Assembly (NCBI RefSeq): GCF_001723285.1
Contig: NZ_LPWG01000012.1
Coordinates: 124,001-188,000, forward strand
Direction: 5' to 3'
From: Methyloceanibacter methanicus
Lineage (GTDB): Bacteria > Pseudomonadota > Alphaproteobacteria > Rhizobiales > Methyloligellaceae
Length of the DNA stretch: 64,000 nucleotides
This document shows positions 1 to 11,803 of the stretch, in pieces (position 1 is the first letter of the stretch; each line of letters starts with the position of its first letter). The notes under the pieces were generated by a model. The model was not told the origin of the DNA. It was given only the letters and a program-made list of their open reading frames with translations, and searched no databases. The position numbers and the translations under genes were made by a program.

Positions 1-564
1 CTGGTCGCCTTCCCACAAACGGCCGAACTCGATCTTGAAGTCGACCAAGCGGATGCCGACGCCGAGGAACAGGCCCGTCAGGAAGTCGTTGATGCGCAGC
101 GCGAGCGACATGATGTCGTCGAGCTCGGGCGGTGAGGCCCAGCCGAAGGCCGTGATGTGCTCTTCGGAGACCATCGGGTCGTCCAGTTCGTCGGCCTTGT
201 AGTAGAACTCCACGATCGAGCGGGGCAGGGTGGTCCCTTCTTCGAGACCGAGGCGCTTCGACAGCGAGCCCGCGGCGACGTTGCGGATCACCACTTCGAG
301 CGGAATGATTTCCACCTCGCGGATGAGCTGCTCGCGCATATTGAGGCGCTTCATGAAATGGGTGGGCACGCCGATCTCGTTCAGCCGCTCGAAGATATAT
401 TCCGAGATGCGGTTGTTGAGGACGCCCTTGCCCTCGATGCGGTCGTGCTTCTTGTTGTTGAACGCGGTTGCGTCGTCCTTGAAATGCTGGACGAGGGTGC
501 CGGGCTCTGGCCCTTCGTAGAGGATCTTGGCCTTGCCTTCGTAGACGCGCCGGCGACGGTTCAT
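1..564 (-). CDS. purC: Phosphoribosylaminoimidazole-succinocarboxamide synthase (SAICAR synthetase), C-terminus cut by window edge
   Basis: This enzyme joins CAIR and aspartate, using ATP, to make SAICAR in de novo purine synthesis. Reading leftward from the ATG at 564, the product begins [18 protein letters not shown], followed by a segment with [22 protein letters not shown] and a GVPTHF stretch. These are the characteristic N-terminal elements of bacterial PurC (YEGKAK and the DDATAFN ATP-binding region). The first 188 codons are present and the rest lies left of the window. The start is the only ATG that gives the family N-terminus. It is transcribed away from the zeta-subunit gene, and purB lies 2.7 kb away, an arrangement common in rhizobial relatives. 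The assignment is secure from the motifs. Confidence 0.95.
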   Translation of the reverse strand, partial: MNRRRRVYEGKAKILYEGPEPGTLVQHFKDDATAFNNKKHDRIEGKGVLNNRISEYIFERLNEIGVPTHFMKRLNMREQLIREVEIIPLEVVIRNVAAGSLSKRLGLEEGTTLPRSIVEFYYKADELDDPMVSEEHITAFGWASPPELDDIMSLALRINDFLTGLFLGVGIRLVDFKIEFGRLWEGDQ

Positions 565-674
565 GTTGGGTTCCTCTTTGAGCTGCTCATGACTGTCAAA
601 CGCCAAGCGCGCGGGAGACGGGAACCCCCTGCCGCGCGCCAAGTCAGAATCGCCATCGCTGGAATCGATATAGA

Positions 675-691
675 AATCTCGTGTCGAGATT
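675..691. promoter_or_regulatory. Perfect 7-bp inverted repeat upstream of purC
   Basis: AATCTCG, a TGT spacer and CGAGATT form a perfect 17-base dyad, about 110 bases upstream of the purC start and about 180 bases before the zeta-subunit gene. No T-run follows on either strand, so it is more operator-like than terminator-like. The binding protein is unknown. The remainder of 565-868 shows no other clear feature apart from a weak AT-rich stretch near 820. Confidence 0.35.
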
Positions 692-868
692 AGCGTATGG
701 GGGAAGGGGGTACAACGGGCCGAGAGGCCGCGCAATGCCTTTCGGCGCCTCACGGGATTTGTTGATTTGCGCCGGTTTCTTGGCTATCACCCGCCCTTGA
801 AAGCCGGGTTTCCCCCCATAATTTAAAGACGGCGCTCCGCGATTGGCGGGGCTTTGGAGGTCGCGCCG

Positions 869-1198
869 ATGACGAGCTTTAACGATCGCGAAAAGAGTTA
901 CGAGAAGAAATTCGCCCTCGACGAGGAGTTGCAGTTCAAGTCCACGGCCCGCCGGAACAAGCTCCTGGGCCTTTGGGCCGCTGAAAAAATGGGGCTTTCC
1001 GGGGACGATGCCCAGACCTATGCCCGCGAAGTGGTGAAAGCGGACCTGGAGGAGCCGGGCGAAGAGGACGTTTTCCGCAAGATCCGCGCCGATTTCGACG
1101 GCAAGAGCGTCGACCAGTCGGACCATCAGATCCGCCGCGCCATGGCGGACTTCATGACCGAGGCGGTGCGTCAAATCGAAGCCGAAGCCAAGGCCTAG
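869..1198 (+). CDS. DUF1476 protein, ATPase inhibitor subunit zeta
   Basis: A 109-residue protein of the DUF1476 family. In Paracoccus denitrificans this family is the zeta subunit, which inhibits ATP hydrolysis by the F1 part of ATP synthase. The sequence starts MTSFNDREKSYEKKFALDEE, and the N-terminal FxxREK..E.KFA pattern is the conserved inhibitory region. It is followed by an all-helical acidic body with ARNKLLGLWAAEKMGL-type sequence. I chose the ATG at 869 because GGAGG lies at 856-860 and because the family begins with this sequence. An upstream TTG at 854 would overlap the ribosome-binding site. Its position beside purC is conserved in many Hyphomicrobiales. Confidence 0.93.
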   Translation: MTSFNDREKSYEKKFALDEELQFKSTARRNKLLGLWAAEKMGLSGDDAQTYAREVVKADLEEPGEEDVFRKIRADFDGKSVDQSDHQIRRAMADFMTEAVRQIEAEAKA

Positions 1199-1240
1199 CG
1201 GCCTTTCGGTCCGAAACGCCTCCGAAAGGCCGGGAGACAC

Positions 1241-1999
1241 ATGGCCAAGGACCTCTTCCGCAGCGCCGCCAGGAAGCGGCAGACGCTTTTCAACGCCTGG
1301 TCGATGCTGAACGACCCGCTTGCGGTCGAACTGATCGGCGAGGCGGGCTGGGACTGCGTCACAATCGACCAGCAGCACGGGGCGGGCGGGAACGAGACCC
1401 TGCTGTCCTGCCTCACGGCCGCGAAGGCCGCGGGCCTGCCGGCCATCGTGCGCGTGGCCAACAACGATCCCGGTCTTGTGGGCCGGGCCCTAGATGCGGG
1501 CGCGCAAGGGATCATGTGCCCGCTCATCAATGGCGTGGACGAGGCGGAAGCCTTTGTTCGGGCCGTGAAATATCCCCCAAGAGGCATTCGCAGCTGGGGG
1601 CCGTACCGGGCCAAGATCGGCGTGCCCGGCGATTACTTCAAGACCGCCAACCGCTTCACCATCGCCTGTCCGCAGATCGAGACCAAAGGCGCGCTTCGAG
1701 AGCTCGACGCCATCCTCGGGCTCAAGGGCGTGGACATGGTGTGTCTCGGCCCGAACGACCTGTCGGTGGCGCTGACCGGCAAACTCGACATCTGGGCCAA
1801 GGAGATCCAGGAGGCCATGGCCGAGGTTCTGGCCAAGTCCCGCGAGCACGGCGTCATGACGCTGATCTTCTGCAACGACATCGACTTCGCCAAGCCCCGC
1901 ATCAAGGAAGGCTGGGACGTGGTGGCCATCGGCACCGACGCCGGCTGGCTGACATCCGCCGCGGCGGGTACGCTGGCAGCGGTTTCGCCAGGAAGGTGA
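1241..1999 (+). CDS. HpcH/HpaI-family aldolase
   Basis: A 252-residue class II aldolase-like TIM barrel of the HpcH/HpaI/citrate-lyase beta family. Such enzymes cleave 2-keto-4-hydroxy acids to pyruvate and an aldehyde, using a divalent metal. Visible family signatures are the DCVTIDQQHG segment near residue 40, the RV.NNDPG segment, the GAQGIMCPLIN strand near 90, an IETKGAL metal-ligand glutamate region, and GPNDLS near 170. The substrate cannot be read from sequence; 4-hydroxy-2-oxoheptanedioate aldolase and related 2-keto-3-deoxy-acid aldolases are equally possible. It begins 42 bases after the zeta-subunit gene on the same strand, so co-transcription is possible. Confidence 0.88.
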   Translation: MAKDLFRSAARKRQTLFNAWSMLNDPLAVELIGEAGWDCVTIDQQHGAGGNETLLSCLTAAKAAGLPAIVRVANNDPGLVGRALDAGAQGIMCPLINGVDEAEAFVRAVKYPPRGIRSWGPYRAKIGVPGDYFKTANRFTIACPQIETKGALRELDAILGLKGVDMVCLGPNDLSVALTGKLDIWAKEIQEAMAEVLAKSREHGVMTLIFCNDIDFAKPRIKEGWDVVAIGTDAGWLTSAAAGTLAAVSPGR

Positions 2000-2019
2000 A
2001 TATCCGCTAATCTCGCGGA

Positions 2020-2424
2020 ATGATTGTAGTTTCGCGCCATGTCGCCAGTCTCGGCATCGCAAGCCTAATCGTCTTGCCTCCCACAGCAGGGATGAGCTGC
2101 GGGCCCAAACGCACCTGCGGCGAGATGGCGAGCTGCGCCGAAGCCGTGCACTACCTCCGGGATTGCGGTCGAGGGCGGCTCGACGGCGATGGCGACGGCA
2201 TTCCTTGCGAGACGCTGTGCGGCAAGGACCGCCAAACCATGGACCGGCGTCTCGGCGCTCAGCAGGCCCAGAGCCTTTTGCCGCCCTCTTACGCCTGCGG
2301 CGCCAAACGGACCTGCTCGGAAATGGACAGTTGCGCGGAGGCGCGGTTCCATCTCGAAAAGTGCGGCGTCCGCTCCCTCGATCGCGACGGGGACGGCATT
2401 CCATGCGAAGGGCTCTGCCGTTGA
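2020..2424 (+). CDS. Small exported protein with two excalibur calcium-binding repeats
   Basis: A 134-residue protein with a short hydrophobic N-terminus (VASLGIASLIVLPPTAG) that looks like an export signal. Two copies of an excalibur-type module follow, each with an early CG.KRTC.EM.SCAEA segment and ending in DGDGIPCE. The first copy is around residues 26-66 and the second around 92-132. The DxDxDG loop is an EF-hand-like calcium site, and the four cysteines per copy probably form disulfides outside the cytoplasm. The biological role is unknown; excalibur domains are often attached to secreted nucleases or surface proteins, but here they stand alone. The ribosome-binding site is weak. Confidence 0.78.
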   Translation: MIVVSRHVASLGIASLIVLPPTAGMSCGPKRTCGEMASCAEAVHYLRDCGRGRLDGDGDGIPCETLCGKDRQTMDRRLGAQQAQSLLPPSYACGAKRTCSEMDSCAEARFHLEKCGVRSLDRDGDGIPCEGLCR

Positions 2425-2629
2425 GTCGGACTCTCAAGGGCCACCCCCCAAGCCGCTCAAAGGATTCCGCTATTTTCCGCACGGCCCTGGACGTCGCGAG
2501 CGTTGCATCCTTGCACCAGCGCCCGAGGCATATGCGCCGCGCACACCGACAAGGGCTGGATTTGCGAGGGGCTTATGCCACTATGCCCCATCGAACCTGC
2601 GGTTTGCGCGGGCATAACGGGTGGATGGA

Positions 2630-3166
2630 ATGGGCTTCGGACTTAGGGTCGTTATTGCAGGTTTTGTCGCTCTTTTATGGCCCATGGCCGGCGCGCTCGC
2701 GACCGAGGCGAGCACGGCGACGGCCCTGAACCTCCGCGACGGTCCGGGCACCGGCTATGCCCGCATCGCGACCATGCCCGCCGGCGATCCGGTCAAGGTC
2801 AAGGGCTGCCGCGAGGGCTGGTGCGGCGTGGTCTGGCGCGGCCGGAAGGGCTATGCCAGCCAGCGAGGCCTGGCGCTTGGCTATGCCGAGTATGCCGAAT
2901 CGGTGGTGCCCGAGGTCTGGCCGGTCTTCCCGGACTACCCGTACCGGGCCGGCTACTACGCCAAGGCCGACTGGTATTTCGACATGCCGCCCTACACGGC
3001 GATCTCGCCGAAATTCTACCGCCGCCGATTCCTGATGATGGCCCAGGAGCGCGACCGCTACCGCTACGTGCCGAATATCTTCCGGGGCTCGGCGGGCTAC
3101 GACGCCGGCCCCATCGGCTATATCGACACGAGTGCCGCCGCCGCCTCCTTGCGCGACCCGGAATAG
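2630..3166 (+). CDS. Exported bacterial SH3-domain protein
   Basis: A protein of about 178 residues with an N-terminal signal peptide (VVIAGFVALLWPMAGALA) followed directly by a bacterial SH3 (SH3b) domain. The NLRDGPGTGY signature sits near residue 35, and the GWCGVVWRGRKGYAS stretch forms the later strands. Such domains bind peptidoglycan peptides or act as protein-binding modules in the periplasm. The C-terminal half is rich in Tyr and Pro and ends without recognisable domains. A GTG at 2621 would add three residues, and neither start has a strong ribosome-binding site. It ends 57 bases from the convergent purB stop. Confidence 0.8.
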   Translation: MGFGLRVVIAGFVALLWPMAGALATEASTATALNLRDGPGTGYARIATMPAGDPVKVKGCREGWCGVVWRGRKGYASQRGLALGYAEYAESVVPEVWPVFPDYPYRAGYYAKADWYFDMPPYTAISPKFYRRRFLMMAQERDRYRYVPNIFRGSAGYDAGPIGYIDTSAAAASLRDPE

Positions 3167-3223
3167 CGGGGCATCGCCGCAGCGGCAGGCCAGGGGCGGT
3201 CCGTCTGGGAATGGGGTGAGGGG

Positions 3224-4510
3224 CTAGTCTCCGAACACGCGGGCGAAAATCTCGTCCACATGCTTGGTGTGATAGCCGAGGTCGAACTGATCGCGGATCG
3301 TCTCTTCGGACAGCGCAGCCGTCACGTCCGGATCGGCCAGGAGCTCGGTGAGGAAGTCCTTGTTTTCCTGCCAGACCTTCATCGCGTTGCGCTGAACCAG
3401 GCGATAGGCGTCTTCGCGTGAGACACCCGCATTGGTCAGCGCCAGCAAGACGCGCTGGGAGTGAATGAGCCCGCCCAGCCGGTCCATATTGGCCTGCATG
3501 CGTTCCGGATAGACCATCAAGCCCTCGATCACGCCGGTAAGGCGCGCCAGCGCGAAATCGAGCGTCACGGTCGCGTCGGGGCCGATCATCCGCTCGACGG
3601 ACGAGTGCGAGATGTCCCGTTCGTGCCACAGCGCCACGTTCTCCATGGCCGGGATCGCGTAGCCGCGCACGATGCGGGCGAGCCCGGTCAGGTTTTCCGA
3701 CAGAACCGGATTGCGCTTATGGGGCATGGCGGACGAGCCCTTCTGCCCCTTGGAGAAGAACTCCTCCGCTTCGAGCACTTCGGTGCGCTGGAGATGGCGG
3801 ATCTCGGTGGCGAGCCGCTCCACGGAGCTGGCGATGACCGCAAGCGTCGCGAAGAAGGCCGCGTGCCGGTCCCGCGGGATCACCTGTGTGGAGATCGGCT
3901 CAGGCCGGAGGCCAAGTTTCTCGGCCACATAGGCTTCGATGCGCGGATCCACATGGGCGAACGTGCCGACGGCGCCCGAGATGGCGCAGGTGGCGACTTC
4001 CGCGCGCGCCTGGACCATCCGCGCGCGGTTGCGGTCGAACTCGGCATAGGCCTGGGCCAGCTTCAGCCCGAACGTGGTCGGCTCGGCATGAATGCCGTGC
4101 TGCGCCCGACCGTGATCGTGTGCTTGTGCTTGGGCGCTTGACGCCGCGAGCAGCCCGTCGAGATCGGCGATGAGAATGTCCGCCGCTTCCGTGAGCTGCA
4201 CGTTGAAGCAGGTATCGAGCACGTCGGAGGAGGTGAGCCCGGCGTGGAGGTAACGGGCCTCGGGGCCCACATGCTCGGCCACGGAGGTGAGGAAGGCGAT
4301 CACGTCGTGCTTCACCTCCCGTTCGATCTCGTCGATCCGGTCGATGTCGAAACCGCCGCGGGCCCTTGCCGCTTCCGCCGCCGCCTTGGGAATGAGCCCG
4401 AGCTCGGCCATGGCCTCGGCGGCCGTCACCTCGATCTCGAGCCAGATGCGGAACTTGTTCTCGGGCTCCCAGATGGCTGTCATCTGGGGGCGGCTATAGC
4501 GCGGAATCAT
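3224..4510 (-). CDS. purB: Adenylosuccinate lyase
   Basis: Adenylosuccinate lyase of 428 residues. It removes fumarate from SAICAR and from adenylosuccinate, acting in both the IMP branch and the AMP branch of purine synthesis. The N-terminus MIPRYSRPQM is typical of the family. The fumarase/aspartase superfamily signature SSAMPHKRNP is present around residue 260, GLTSSDVLDT lies near 90, and the HGIHAEPTTFG segment supplies the catalytic histidine region. The length is normal and the frame is open throughout, in contrast to many genes in this window. It lies on the same strand as purC, separated by four oppositely oriented genes. Confidence 0.97.
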   Translation of the reverse strand: MIPRYSRPQMTAIWEPENKFRIWLEIEVTAAEAMAELGLIPKAAAEAARARGGFDIDRIDEIEREVKHDVIAFLTSVAEHVGPEARYLHAGLTSSDVLDTCFNVQLTEAADILIADLDGLLAASSAQAQAHDHGRAQHGIHAEPTTFGLKLAQAYAEFDRNRARMVQARAEVATCAISGAVGTFAHVDPRIEAYVAEKLGLRPEPISTQVIPRDRHAAFFATLAVIASSVERLATEIRHLQRTEVLEAEEFFSKGQKGSSAMPHKRNPVLSENLTGLARIVRGYAIPAMENVALWHERDISHSSVERMIGPDATVTLDFALARLTGVIEGLMVYPERMQANMDRLGGLIHSQRVLLALTNAGVSREDAYRLVQRNAMKVWQENKDFLTELLADPDVTAALSEETIRDQFDLGYHTKHVDEIFARVFGD

Positions 4511-4585
4511 AAAGGTTCAGGCCTTTCCCGGTCCCCGGGGCCTGGCGAAAGAGGGGCCGGCCGGGGCTCCGGTTTCGTTTGGAAT

Positions 4586-5074
4586 CTAGAGCTCGACGGT
4601 CCGAGGCTCGCGCGTGCCGAACAGAGCGACGTAAACGGCCGCGCCGACAGCGAGGGCCGCGAAGCCGAGCCGTGGCGGCAGCAGCATGTCCAGCAGGAAC
4701 GTGTAGAAGTCGTTCACCGATGCCCCGTACAGGCCGCCGAGTGACCAATCGGCCTGGCTCGGATACATCGCATGGATATAGGCGAAGCGCAGGAAACCGC
4801 CGAAGCTGCAGAACGCCACCAGGAAGATGAAGAGGGCGAACAGCGTCCGCATGACGAAGCCGCGATGGGCCACGAAGCGCTGGCACCACCAGGTCACCAA
4901 GGCTGCGAGCAGGCCGGCAAAGCCGACAATGCGAACCGTGTGCTGGGTCTGCGGGGTCACCACCGTGTTCATATAGTCGCCGACCATGAGGGCCCAGGTC
5001 GACACCCCGATCACGATCGCGAAAGCCGCCGCGAGAATGAACCCGACCACCTTGCTGAATGTCAGCTTTTCCAT
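4586..5074 (-). CDS. Hypothetical membrane protein with four predicted transmembrane helices
   Basis: A protein of 162 residues starting MEKLTFSKVVGFILAAAF. It has four hydrophobic stretches: about residues 10-32, a central segment with VGFAGLLAALVTWW, one with TLFALFIFLVAFCSFGG, and a C-terminal LGFAALAVGAAVYVALFG. I chose the ATG at 5074 because the first helix begins there; a longer in-frame start at 5263 adds an uncharacteristic arginine-rich leader overlapping the divergent small gene. I do not recognise the family. The conserved-looking loop between helices 3 and 4 is rich in Tyr and Phe. Confidence 0.62.
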   Translation of the reverse strand: MEKLTFSKVVGFILAAAFAIVIGVSTWALMVGDYMNTVVTPQTQHTVRIVGFAGLLAALVTWWCQRFVAHRGFVMRTLFALFIFLVAFCSFGGFLRFAYIHAMYPSQADWSLGGLYGASVNDFYTFLLDMLLPPRLGFAALAVGAAVYVALFGTREPRTVEL

Positions 5075-5219
5075 CGCAGCTTCCCCCTCCGAACACTCGA
5101 TTGCAGGGGGAATATGCAAGGGAAACGCCCGGACTGCAATGGACGGTGACACGCGGGCTTGCCGCTCTGCACGCTTTGTGGTCCGATCCGCCTCCCAAAA
5201 AGAGAAAGGCAGCCGGCTC

Positions 5220-5429
5220 ATGGCATTCGAGGACCTGAAGGCAGAACTCGCGCTTCTGATCAATCAGATGGAAAACCAGCCTGAGGATCGCCACGAGCTC
5301 TATATGCAGATTCGGGAAAAGCTGAACGAGATGCGGGCCTTCGGCATGCCCGTGCCCGAGGACCTGGTGCGGCTCGAAGAAGAGCTGGAAGCCGAATTCG
5401 CTGCGGCGCAAGCGCCGAAGAAGGGTTAG
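5220..5429 (+). CDS. Small conserved alphaproteobacterial protein, function unknown
   Basis: A 69-residue, strongly acidic, predicted all-helical protein beginning MAFEDLKAELALLINQMEN. I recognise the pattern of an N-terminal amphipathic helix, the REKLNEMRAFGMPVPEDL turn and an acidic C-terminal helix as a small protein widespread in Hyphomicrobiales, but no function is established to my knowledge. The ribosome-binding site is GAGAAAGG, about 10 bases upstream. It stands between two minus-strand genes and is transcribed on its own. Heptad-like spacing of Leu and Glu suggests a helical hairpin or coiled coil. Confidence 0.68.
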   Translation: MAFEDLKAELALLINQMENQPEDRHELYMQIREKLNEMRAFGMPVPEDLVRLEEELEAEFAAAQAPKKG

Positions 5430-5443
5430 CGCGGCGCGGGCGC

Positions 5444-6585
5444 CTAGTCCGCGGGCGTTCCATCCGGCGCCTGGTCGATCTGCGCGTAGGCCCCGTTCGA
5501 CCAGCGATAGACCGCATAAGGCGGCAGGCTCGGATCGCCCTTGTCGTTGAACTGGAAATCGCCGATCACCGACTTGATCGTGGCGTCGTTCAGCGCCGCG
5601 ACCACGGCCGGCGCGTCGGTCGTGCCCGCCTTCTCGGCCGCTTCCGCCCAGGCCTGGATGGCCGCATAGGTGTAGAGCAGGTAGCCTTCCGGCTCGATGC
5701 CTTGCGCCTTCAAGCGCTTGACCACATCCGCCGCGGCCGGATTGCGCCTCGGATCGGGCGAGAAGGTCATCACGGTGCCTTCACCGGCCGGGCCCGTGAT
5801 GGACCAATATTCCTGGGTCACGAGCGCGTCGCCACCCATCAGGACCGTATCCATGTCCTGGTCGCGCATCTGGCGCAAGATGAGCCCGGCCTCGGTGTGA
5901 TAGCCGCCGAGGAACAGCGCATCCACGCCGGCGAGCTTCAGCTTGGACACGAGCGCCGAATAATCCTTCTCGCCGGCCGTGATGGATTCCCGGAACACTT
6001 CCTGGACCCCGGCCGCGTTCAGCGCCTTCTTCACCTCGTTGGCGAGGCCGCGCCCATAGGCCGTCTTGTCGTCGATGATGGCGATGTTCTTGTCGCCGAA
6101 ATGCTCGGCGAGATAGGCGCCCGCGACCTCGCCCTGCTTATCGTCGCGGCCGCACACGCGGTAGATGTTCGGTCCCGCGCGCTGGTCCGTCAGAACCGGG
6201 CTGGTGGACGCGGGCGAGATCATCACGAGATTGCTTTCGGCATAGACGTTTGCCGCGGGGATCGACGAGCCGGAGCAGAAATGCCCGGCCACCAGTGCGA
6301 CGTTGTCGCCGGCCATCTGGTTCGCGACCGCGACGGCCTGTTTGGGGTCGCAGGCATCGTCGCCGATATGCAGTTTGAGCGTCTTGCCGAGAACGCCGCC
6401 GGCGGCGTGATATCGGCGACGACCGTCTCGCCGCCCGCCGTCATCTGGGTGCCGAACGAGGCGTATTGGCCGGTCTGGGGACCGGCCACCGCCACGTTGA
6501 TGACGTCGGGATCGTCCTCGCCTTTGCAGGCCGCGAGCGCGAGGCCGCAGGCGGCAACGGCGAGCAGGGAAATCAAACGCATCAT
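5444..6585 (-). CDS. Branched-chain amino-acid-type ABC transporter substrate-binding lipoprotein (one frameshift near 6408)
   Basis: A periplasmic binding protein of the LivJ/LivK type, the last gene of the liv operon, which presents amino acids or amides to the LivHM permease. The start MMRLISLLAV leads into a lipobox LAAC at residues 17-20, so the mature protein is probably lipid-anchored. Family motifs include VAVAGPQTGQYASFG, GHFCSGSSIPAA and LVMISPASTSP. The reading frame breaks near 6408, where ATC ACG CCG stands for an expected ATC AAC GCC GCC GGC (INAAGG). One missing A/T explains it, and the frame is then open to the stop at 5444. I treat it as one gene with a probable sequence error; a true pseudogene cannot be excluded. 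Confidence 0.85.
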
Positions 6586-6662
6586 GCCGGTCTTCCTTCG
6601 GTGAGTGGCGTCCCTAACGTAGTGAAGGCGCGCGCCTACGCCAAGCGGCCGGGGCCTCCAGG

Positions 6663-7025
6663 CTACCGGGCCTTCCAAGTGAGCGGGCTCGTCCGTTCGT
6701 AGAGCCAGTGATACTGCGTCACCATCTGCGTCGTGCGCATGGTGCGGTAGCCGAGCAGCCCCGCCGCCAACAGTACCCCATAGGCGACCGCGTAGTAGTA
6801 GGGGGACAGCAGCGTTCCGTCGAACAGGGCGTAGTTGAAGAACCGCACCGCCGCGGCGAGCAGCGCCATGTAGAACAAGAGCCGCCAGAGAGGTCTCCAA
6901 GCCCGCGCCAGGCCGCGTCCCGACAGGAACGCGGCGCCGCCGCCGATGAGCAGCGTCAGGACGACGAAGACGCGCAAGCCGTCGTCGGTGATCCAGGGGG
7001 TTATCGTCTGGGCGAGCGTGCTCAC
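6663..7025 (-). CDS. DUF6867-family membrane protein of the liv operon
   Basis: A protein of 120 residues starting at a GTG whose GTGA overlaps the livF stop, so translation is coupled. It has three to four hydrophobic helices (for example VFVVLTLLIGGGAAF and AYGVLLAAGLLGYR) and ends with the TTQMVTQYHWLYERTSPLTW segment that marks the DUF6867 family. Members of this family are found in alphaproteobacteria next to branched-chain amino-acid ABC genes. The function is unknown; a role in assembly or modulation of the transporter is an inference from the conserved operon position only. Confidence 0.83.
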   Translation of the reverse strand: MSTLAQTITPWITDDGLRVFVVLTLLIGGGAAFLSGRGLARAWRPLWRLLFYMALLAAAVRFFNYALFDGTLLSPYYYAVAYGVLLAAGLLGYRTMRTTQMVTQYHWLYERTSPLTWKAR

Positions 7026-7767
7026 GATGAGACCGGCTCCTCGGCCTCGCTCGCGGCCCCGTCGAGATAGGCGCTGCGCACGTCTTCGGAGGCCAGCAGC
7101 TCCGCGCCTGTCCCGGTCATGGTGATGCGTCCGTTGACCATCACGTAGCCGCGGTCGGCGAGCTTGAGGGCGTGATAGGCGTTCTGTTCCACTAAGAATA
7201 CGGTCAGACCGTCCGCGTTGAGGGCTTTGATCGCCTCGAAGATCTGTTTCACCACGAGCGGGGCCAGACCGAGCGAAGGTTCGTCGAGCAAGAGAAGTTT
7301 CGGCCGGCCCATCAGGGCGCGGGCGATGGCGAGCATTTGCTGTTCGCCGCCGGAGAGCGTGCCGCCGCGCTGACTGGCCCGGTCCTTCAGCCGCGGGAAG
7401 AGGGCGAACACGCGCGCGAGGTCGGCCTCGAACCCGTCGGGTGCGTTCGCGACGATGGCGCCCATTTGCAGGTTCTCCATCACCGTCATGCGTCCGAAGA
7501 TGCGGCGCCCTTCCGGCGCCTGGCAAATGCCGAGCCGCGCGATCTCGTGGGTCGGGCAGCGGGTGATGTCCGCGCCGTCGAAGAGCACGCGGCCTCGGCT
7601 TGCCCGCGGCCGACCGCAGATGGTCATCATGGTCGTCGACTTGCCGGCCCCGTTGGCGCCGATCAGGGAGACGATATCGCCCGGCCGGACCTGGAGGCTG
7701 ACATCGTGCAGGACGGGCAGCCGGCCATAGGCGGCCGTGACGCTCTCGAGGGCCAGCAGGGACGCGC

Positions 7768-7771
<4 letters not shown>
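7022..7771 (-). CDS. livF: High-affinity branched-chain amino-acid ABC transporter ATP-binding protein LivF
   Basis: A 249-residue ABC ATPase. Walker A is GANGAGKST, the Q-loop region is GICQAPEGRRIFGRMTVMENL, the ABC signature is LSGGEQQM, and Walker B is LLLLDEPSLGLAP. The APEGR..F..MTV pattern and the C-terminal Y.DG ending are typical of LivF. With LivG it forms the nucleotide-binding heterodimer under the LivHM membrane pair. The ATG overlaps the livG stop by four bases (ATGA), and its own stop overlaps the DUF6867 start. Confidence 0.95.
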
Positions 7772-10168
<2,397 letters not shown>

Positions 10169-10171
10169 GCG

Positions 10172-11086
<915 letters not shown>

Positions 11087-11243
11087 GGATGCCTGCCGCG
11101 CCTTCCCCCGTTGGGCTATGCAGACTCATAAGGAGATGCGCGTGCGCCCCATGCGTGCACGCCCCCAGGCGAGCGAAACGCGGGCCCGCGCGCTACGTCC
11201 TTATCTTTCTAGCAAGAAGGGCATGTCCTGTGCATGCCCAAAT

Positions 11244-11486
11244 TCAGAGCAACAGGTGCGAACCGTCGCAATAGGGCGGGTCGCCCGTGTCCTTGCAGCC
11301 ACACAGTAGCGCCGTTTCCGTGCGCTCGGCGGTGAACATCAAAGGCTCGATGCCCGTGCCCGCATGGGAGCCGTCGCAAAAAGGTTGCTTCTTGCTGCGT
11401 CCGCAGCGGCACCACGCGTAGCGTTTGCCCTCTTCGAGCTCAACTTGATAGGGGTTGAGCTGTGGGCGTTCCGGCTCTTCGGTCAT
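11244..11486 (-). CDS. CDGSH-type iron-sulfur domain protein with two tandem motifs
   Basis: An 80-residue protein carrying two CDGSH zinc-finger-type iron-sulfur motifs: CRCGRSKKQPFCDGSH around residue 26 and CGCKDTGDPPYCDGSH near the C-terminus. Each has the three-Cys one-His ligand set (CxC..C..H) that binds a redox-active, acid-labile [2Fe-2S] cluster, so one chain probably holds two clusters, as in the MitoNEET-related tandem class. No membrane segment is present, so it should be cytoplasmic. The role is unclear; electron transfer or Fe-S exchange is inferred from the family. Confidence 0.9.
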   Translation of the reverse strand: MTEEPERPQLNPYQVELEEGKRYAWCRCGRSKKQPFCDGSHAGTGIEPLMFTAERTETALLCGCKDTGDPPYCDGSHLLL

Positions 11487-11803
11487 TTAACTTTCCCAGC
11501 TTATGTATCACCCAGTAGCCTGATCCTGCTTAGCCAATTCGGCATGGGGTGACAAGGAAGCGGCGCCGGGTGCCTTAAGAAGGCGTTTGGTTTCTTGGGC
11601 TTTGGTCTGAGCTGAGTCAGCCGTTCGCGCGAATCCGCGCAAGGAAACGATTTTTTGGAAGACCCCTTGAGTCCGACGCCCATCCGCATCATTAAGGGCA
11701 GGCGGCTGTTTTCGGCCTGCGCCGTCCGATTCCCTAAGGGCGGCAGCGCAGGCGAAAGCGGCGCGTGGGCGCAGCGGGGGCGTGGCGAATCTGGAGGCCA
11801 CCC
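11487..11803. other. Divergent intergenic region between the CDGSH gene and fadE
   Basis: 317 bases without a credible gene. The strong ribosome-binding site GGAGG of fadE lies at 11793-11797. The region must hold the two divergent promoters, but I see no clear -35/-10 pair. Long open frames crossing it on the minus strand are antisense shadows of fadE. Confidence 0.5.

Noticed and set aside
5075-5263. Longer N-terminus for the four-helix membrane protein
   Set aside because: The extension is arginine- and serine-rich, overlaps the divergent small gene's upstream region, and the first helix starts naturally at the ATG at 5074.
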